Shown here: positions 60,920 through 64,000 of the stretch, in pieces | Layout of the letters: every line of letters starts with the position of its first letter | Numbering within the stretch: position 1 is the stretch's first letter | Assembly (NCBI GenBank): GCA_963851405.1 | Contig: CAWKPB010000009.1 | Coordinates: forward strand, 128,152-192,151 | Source: JANPBY01 sp963851405 | GTDB lineage: Bacteria; Actinomycetota; Actinomycetes; DATJPE01 | Length of the DNA: 64,000 nt | Direction of reading: 5' to 3' | Program-made: the position numbers and the translations under genes | Notes under the pieces: generated by a model | What the model saw: the letters and a program-made list of their open reading frames with translations, nothing else | What the model was told of the DNA's origin: nothing | The model's database searches: none

Positions 60920-62088
60920 ATGACCAGGCGCGACTTCGGCACGACACGACGGCTGCCGTCCGGACGGTGGCAGGCGGGATTCAGTGCACCTGACGGGGGC
61001 CGCGTCGCCGCCGAACGCACGTTCGCGACGCGGGCCGAGGCGGCGTCCTACCTGGCCGGGGTGCAGTCGGACCTCGACCGTGGTGCGTATGTCGATCCGA
61101 CGGCCAGCAGCGAGACGTTTTGTGACTACGCGACGACCTGGCTGGCCGCAGCGAGCCGACCTCCGGCCGAGGACCGCCGAGCTGTACGAGGGGCTGCTCA
61201 ACCGGCACCTGCTCCCGCACCTGGGCACCGTGCCGTTGGCCCGGCTGACTCCGGCAGTGGTCCGCCGATGGCACGCCGGCCGGCTTCAGGCCGGGGTCGG
61301 GCGGTCGACCGTGGCCAAGGCCTACCGGCTGCTCAAGACCATTCTCAACACCGCTGTGGTCGACGAGGTGCTCGTCCGCAACCCTTGCCTGCTCCGCGGG
61401 GCGGGCAGCGAGCGGACGCCGGAGCGAGTGCCTCCTACGTTGCTCGAAGCTCATGCCCTCGCCGATGCGATCCAGCCGCGTTGGCGGATGCTCGTCCTGC
61501 TCGCGACCTGGTCCGGGCTGCGCTGGGGAGAGCTGGTCGCGCTACGGCGCGGAAGCGTCGACCTCACCCACGGCCGACTCACGGTCACCGACCAGCTGGT
61601 GGAGACCGCCCACGGGGTGCAGCTCGGACCACCCAAGACTGACGCCGGACGTCGCACCGTCCATCTGCCTCCGCACCTGTCTGCCTGAACTCAGCGAGCA
61701 TCTCGACCGCTGGGTCGGGGCAGAGCCGGATGCGTGGCTGTTCTGCGGCCCGCTCGGTGCGCCCCTGGTCCGGCGGAACTTCACGGTCCACTGGACTCGC
61801 TGCCGGGCCGATGTGGGTCTCACCGGCGTCCGGTTCCACGACCTCCGCCACCTGTCGGCCACGCTCGCCGCGACGACCGGGGCGACGACCCGAGAGCTGA
61901 TGGCGCGTATGGGGCACTCCTCCCCGCGGGCTGCGCTGAACTACCAGCACGCCGCCGCCGACCGCGACCGAGCCGTAGCCGAGGCCATGTCAGGGCTGGT
62001 GCCCTCGACGGCCGTAGGAGTCGGCCCGACTCGATCGCGTCGTCGCCACGGAGCCGGCCCTGGCCAGCTCAGCCTGGCCGACACATGA
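60920..62088 (+). pseudogene. Tyrosine recombinase (phage/ICE integrase), two frameshifts
   Basis: Three consecutive frames rebuild a site-specific integrase of about 389 residues. They are an N-terminal arm-binding domain (RRLPSGRWQAGFSAPDGG, ASYLAGVQSDLDRGAYVDP), the core-binding region (RPRTAELYEGLLNRHLLPHLG) and the catalytic domain with Arg in LATWSGLRWGELVAL, HxxR in FHDLRHLSATLA, and GHSSPRAALNYQHA with the nucleophilic Tyr. Shifts of one extra base lie near 61150-61165 and 61676-61683. It starts 153 bases after tRNA-Gly(TCC), the normal place for an integrative element. Either inactivated or mis-sequenced. Confidence 0.85.
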
Positions 62089-62472
62089 ACTCCATCATGG
62101 CGACGCACTCGTCTTGCACCGAGTTCGATGCCGCGGTCGTCGAAGGCGTCGGACCAAGCCACGTTCAAGACCACCAAGATCTTCGGACTCTTCTGGCTCA
62201 CGAGGTTGCCGACAACTCAGGTTGTCTCGAAACGCGGCGGTGGGAAACGAGTCGTACCTCCGGAGGAGGCACAACATGAGCCGCCGAGGCGAGCGACGGT
62301 CATGAGCCAGGCGAACAGCACAATCGCGTCGGACCGCCACAGGGACAGTTCGGTCTTGGGGAGCTCGGAAGCCATGGGTGGATCTTGTCGGCACACTCGG
62401 CGCGATGCGAGCGCGATCGGCACTTCGGCGCGTGGCAGTTGGCCTCAAATAGTGGCGTGGGAACGTAGTCGT
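62089..62472. other. Intergenic region, no confident gene
   Basis: 384 bases between the integrase and the next GNAT gene. Open frames exist on both strands but none has a ribosome binding site or recognised domain. A minus-strand piece (LPKTELSLWRSDAIVLFAWLMTV, about 62310-62375) looks weakly like the N-terminus of a small actinobacterial family, but it then runs out of similarity. Confidence 0.5.
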
Positions 62473-62977
62473 ATGACTGTCTCGGTGTTCTCCGTGAGAC
62501 CGATGACCGGTGAGGACACCCACGCGATTGCTGTCTGGCGCTACCCGCGTGAGTTCGCGTTCTACAACTGGGAGGCCGACCCGGCGGACTTGGCCGCACT
62601 GCTCGACCCGGTTCTCTGGGGCAAGCAGTACTTCTCGGTCCACGGACCCGACGAACGGCTGGTGGGCATGTTTGGGTTCACGGCTGAGGGGGGACTCAGT
62701 GGAGATCGGTCTGGGGTTGCTGCCCGGTCGCACCCGTCGCGGTCTCGGCTTGTCGTTCGTCGAGTCCGGGGTGGCGTTCGCGGCGGAGCGCTTTGAGGTG
62801 ACCTCGTTCACCTTGGCCGTGGCCGCGTTCAACCAGACAGCGATCAGCGTCTACTGTCGTGCCGGTTTCGACGTCGTCGATCAGTACTCGCACGAGACAA
62901 ACGGCGGCACCTTCGTGCGAGCCCATCTCGGTGGTCAACCGGCGATCAACGCCGACAGCGCGATGTTCACCGGCTGA
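62473..62977 (+). CDS. GNAT family N-acetyltransferase, one frameshift
   Basis: From ATG at 62473: VFSVRPMTGEDTHAIAVWRYPREFAFYNWEADPADL and FSVHGPDERLVGMFGF. An extra base in the G6 run near 62687-62693 shifts the frame. The next frame continues VEIGLGLLPGRTRRGLGLSFVESGVAFA (acetyl-CoA loop), TSFTLAVAAFNQTAISVYCRAGFDVVDQYSHETNGG, which is the GNAT C-terminus. Corrected length about 168 residues. The substrate is unknown. It lies in the integrase-proximal segment and may be accessory DNA. Confidence 0.78.
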
Positions 62978-62992
62978 CTCGCGGCGCCGTCG

Positions 62993-64000
62993 TCATCGAG
63001 TCGGCCCGCCCGTCGACCAGGTCGTCATGAGCTGGGTACGGGACGTGACGCCGAGCTTGCGGTAGATACTCGTGAGGTGCGACTCGACCGTGCGCACGCT
63101 CAGCTGCAGCGTCGCCGCGATCTCGGCGTTGCTCTGTCCCTCGCACACCTGTCGCGCCACGAGAGCCTCACTCGTGGTGAGGGATCCGGCCGACGGCGCC
63201 CGCCCGCCGACGCGCGCGAGCTCGGCCCTGGTGCGCGCCGCCCACGGGACGGCACCGAGGGAGTCGAGGACGGCGAGGGCTTCGGTCAGCGTCTCCCGGG
63301 CATCGCGGCGGTGGCCGAGCCGACGGTGCAGCGTGCCCTCGAGCAGGAGGGCGCGGCCATGGTCGAGCGGGTATGGGAGCGTCGCGTAGCGCAGCGACGC
63401 CTGCGTCGCGTGAGCGAGCGCCCGGTCGACGTCACCCTGTGCGAGGGCGACGTGGGCGAGCGATCGCTGCTGACCGGCGAGAACCCAGCCGTCGCCCCAG
63501 GCCGCCGCCTGCCCCTCGAGCCGCTCGAGTGCCTCCTGCGCCTCGGCGAGGCGACCAGATCCGGCTAGCGCCTCGACGAGGTCGATCCCGATCCACAGGG
63601 CGCCGTGCCGCGATCCCGGCAGATCGAGATCGGCCGCCGACGCGTCGGCAAGGGCGTCGGCAGCCGCGCTCAGGTCGGCGGCGGTGAGCTCGACGAACCC
63701 CAGCGCAGCGAGGCCGCGCGCGCGCAGCCACGGGTAGCTCTCGCCGAGAGCGATCGCACGGCGAGCGTCGTCGCGGGCGAGTGGCAGGTCGCCCCGGATG
63801 GCGTGCAGGTACGCCGCCTGCCCCTGCTCGTACGCCGACCGCATGTCGTCCTCGTCGAGGCGTCGGCCCGCTCGCAGGGTGTCCGCGACCCGGTCGAGGT
63901 TGCCGACCCGGAGGTCGACGTCGGTGCGGTACGTCGTGAACTCGGCGGCGAGGAGGCGGTCGCCGCTCGCCGTCGCCAGGTCGAGGATCTCGTCCCATGC
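62993..64000 (-). CDS. LuxR-family transcriptional regulator (N-terminus outside window)
   Basis: 336 residues are visible, open to base 64000. The C-terminus is a LuxR-type helix-turn-helix: LTTSEALVARQVCEGQSNAEIAATLQLSVRTVESHLTSIYRKLGV. The preceding 250 residues are Ala/Leu/Arg-rich helical repeats (EAQEALERLEGQAAAWGDGW, DVDRALAHATQASLRYATLP) like the TPR-type region of large LAL/MalT regulators, which carry an AAA ATPase at the N-terminus. The missing part would decide this. Very high GC at third positions resembles the thiB patch. Confidence 0.85.
   Translation of the reverse strand, partial: AWDEILDLATASGDRLLAAEFTTYRTDVDLRVGNLDRVADTLRAGRRLDEDDMRSAYEQGQAAYLHAIRGDLPLARDDARRAIALGESYPWLRARGLAALGFVELTAADLSAAADALADASAADLDLPGSRHGALWIGIDLVEALAGSGRLAEAQEALERLEGQAAAWGDGWVLAGQQRSLAHVALAQGDVDRALAHATQASLRYATLPYPLDHGRALLLEGTLHRRLGHRRDARETLTEALAVLDSLGAVPWAARTRAELARVGGRAPSAGSLTTSEALVARQVCEGQSNAEIAATLQLSVRTVESHLTSIYRKLGVTSRTQLMTTWSTGGPTR

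Noticed and set aside
60694..64000. Second att copy (attR) for the tRNA-Gly element
   Set aside because: No repeat of the tRNA-Gly 3' end was found in the window; the other end must lie beyond 64000 or be lost.
1..64000. CRISPR array, rRNA operon or insertion sequence
   Set aside because: No regularly spaced repeats, no rRNA sequence and no transposase or terminal inverted repeats were seen.

Overview
The window is a GC-rich (about two thirds G+C) bacterial chromosome segment with the housekeeping gene order of Actinomycetota. Most of its landmarks recur, in much the same order, in the Mycobacterium tuberculosis Rv2374c-Rv2462c region: hrcA, hemW, lepA, rpsT, holA-comEC-comEA, degV, octT, gpgP, rsfS, nadD, proA, proB, obgE, rpmA, rplU, rne, ndk, folC, valS, clpX, clpP2, clpP1 and tig. 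Unlike mycobacteria it has a complete mreB-mreC-mreD-mrdA-rodA elongasome cluster, so it belongs to another actinomycete lineage. The genus cannot be named from sequence reading alone.

Layout. 1-10 kb: hrcA (partial) with a CIRCE operator, a GNAT, an acyl-CoA synthetase, a TM2 protein, hemW, a lipoprotein, a MOSC protein, lepA, an orphan MazF-like protein and an APH-fold kinase. 10-19 kb: rpsT, then holA, comEC, comEA, plsY, degV and leuS. 19-31 kb: a leucine leader peptide and terminator before leuS, octT, a GGDEF protein, tRNA-Ala, gpgP-rsfS-LCP-nadD, proA, proB, obgE, rpmA and rplU. 31-35 kb: a thiamine ABC transporter (thiB-thiP-thiQ) under a TPP riboswitch, lying between rplU and rne. 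35-41 kb: rne, the DUF2344 protein, a HIT-like protein and a B12-binding/radical SAM protein. 41-48 kb: rodA, mrdA, mreD, mreC, mreB and ndk. 48-55 kb: an ABC-2 exporter, a DUF4233 protein, folC and divergent valS. 55-60.5 kb: a GNAT, clpX, clpP2, clpP1, an unusual acidic repeat protein and tig. 60.5-64 kb: tRNA-Pro, tRNA-Gly, a broken tyrosine recombinase, a GNAT and a partial LuxR-type regulator; this looks like the edge of an integrated element.

How the genes work together. The core covers translation (rpsT, leuS, valS, lepA, rplU, rpmA, obgE, rsfS), protein quality control (tig, clpP1P2X, hrcA), DNA uptake and replication (comEC, comEA, holA), proline, NAD, folate and heme cofactor metabolism, and lateral wall growth (mre/rod). 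octT and gpgP point to glucosylglycerate or methylglucose lipopolysaccharide-type metabolism.

The most interesting signals are: (1) an 11-codon leader ORF with three consecutive Leu codons, followed by a strong intrinsic terminator, before leuS; (2) a 150-residue protein of 66-residue acidic repeats between tig and the clp operon; (3) the TPP-riboswitch thiamine transporter in the ribosomal/rne neighbourhood; (4) a ClgR-like operator before clpX; (5) a five-codon minicistron with rare Arg codons overlapping a dehydrogenase start.

Caution: single-base frameshifts interrupt comEC, thiQ, thiB (several), an ABC ATPase (two), folC, tig, the integrase (two) and a GNAT. Several hit universally conserved genes at short G/C runs, so many are probably sequence errors rather than real decay. 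Frameshifted genes are reported as one locus with the break described.
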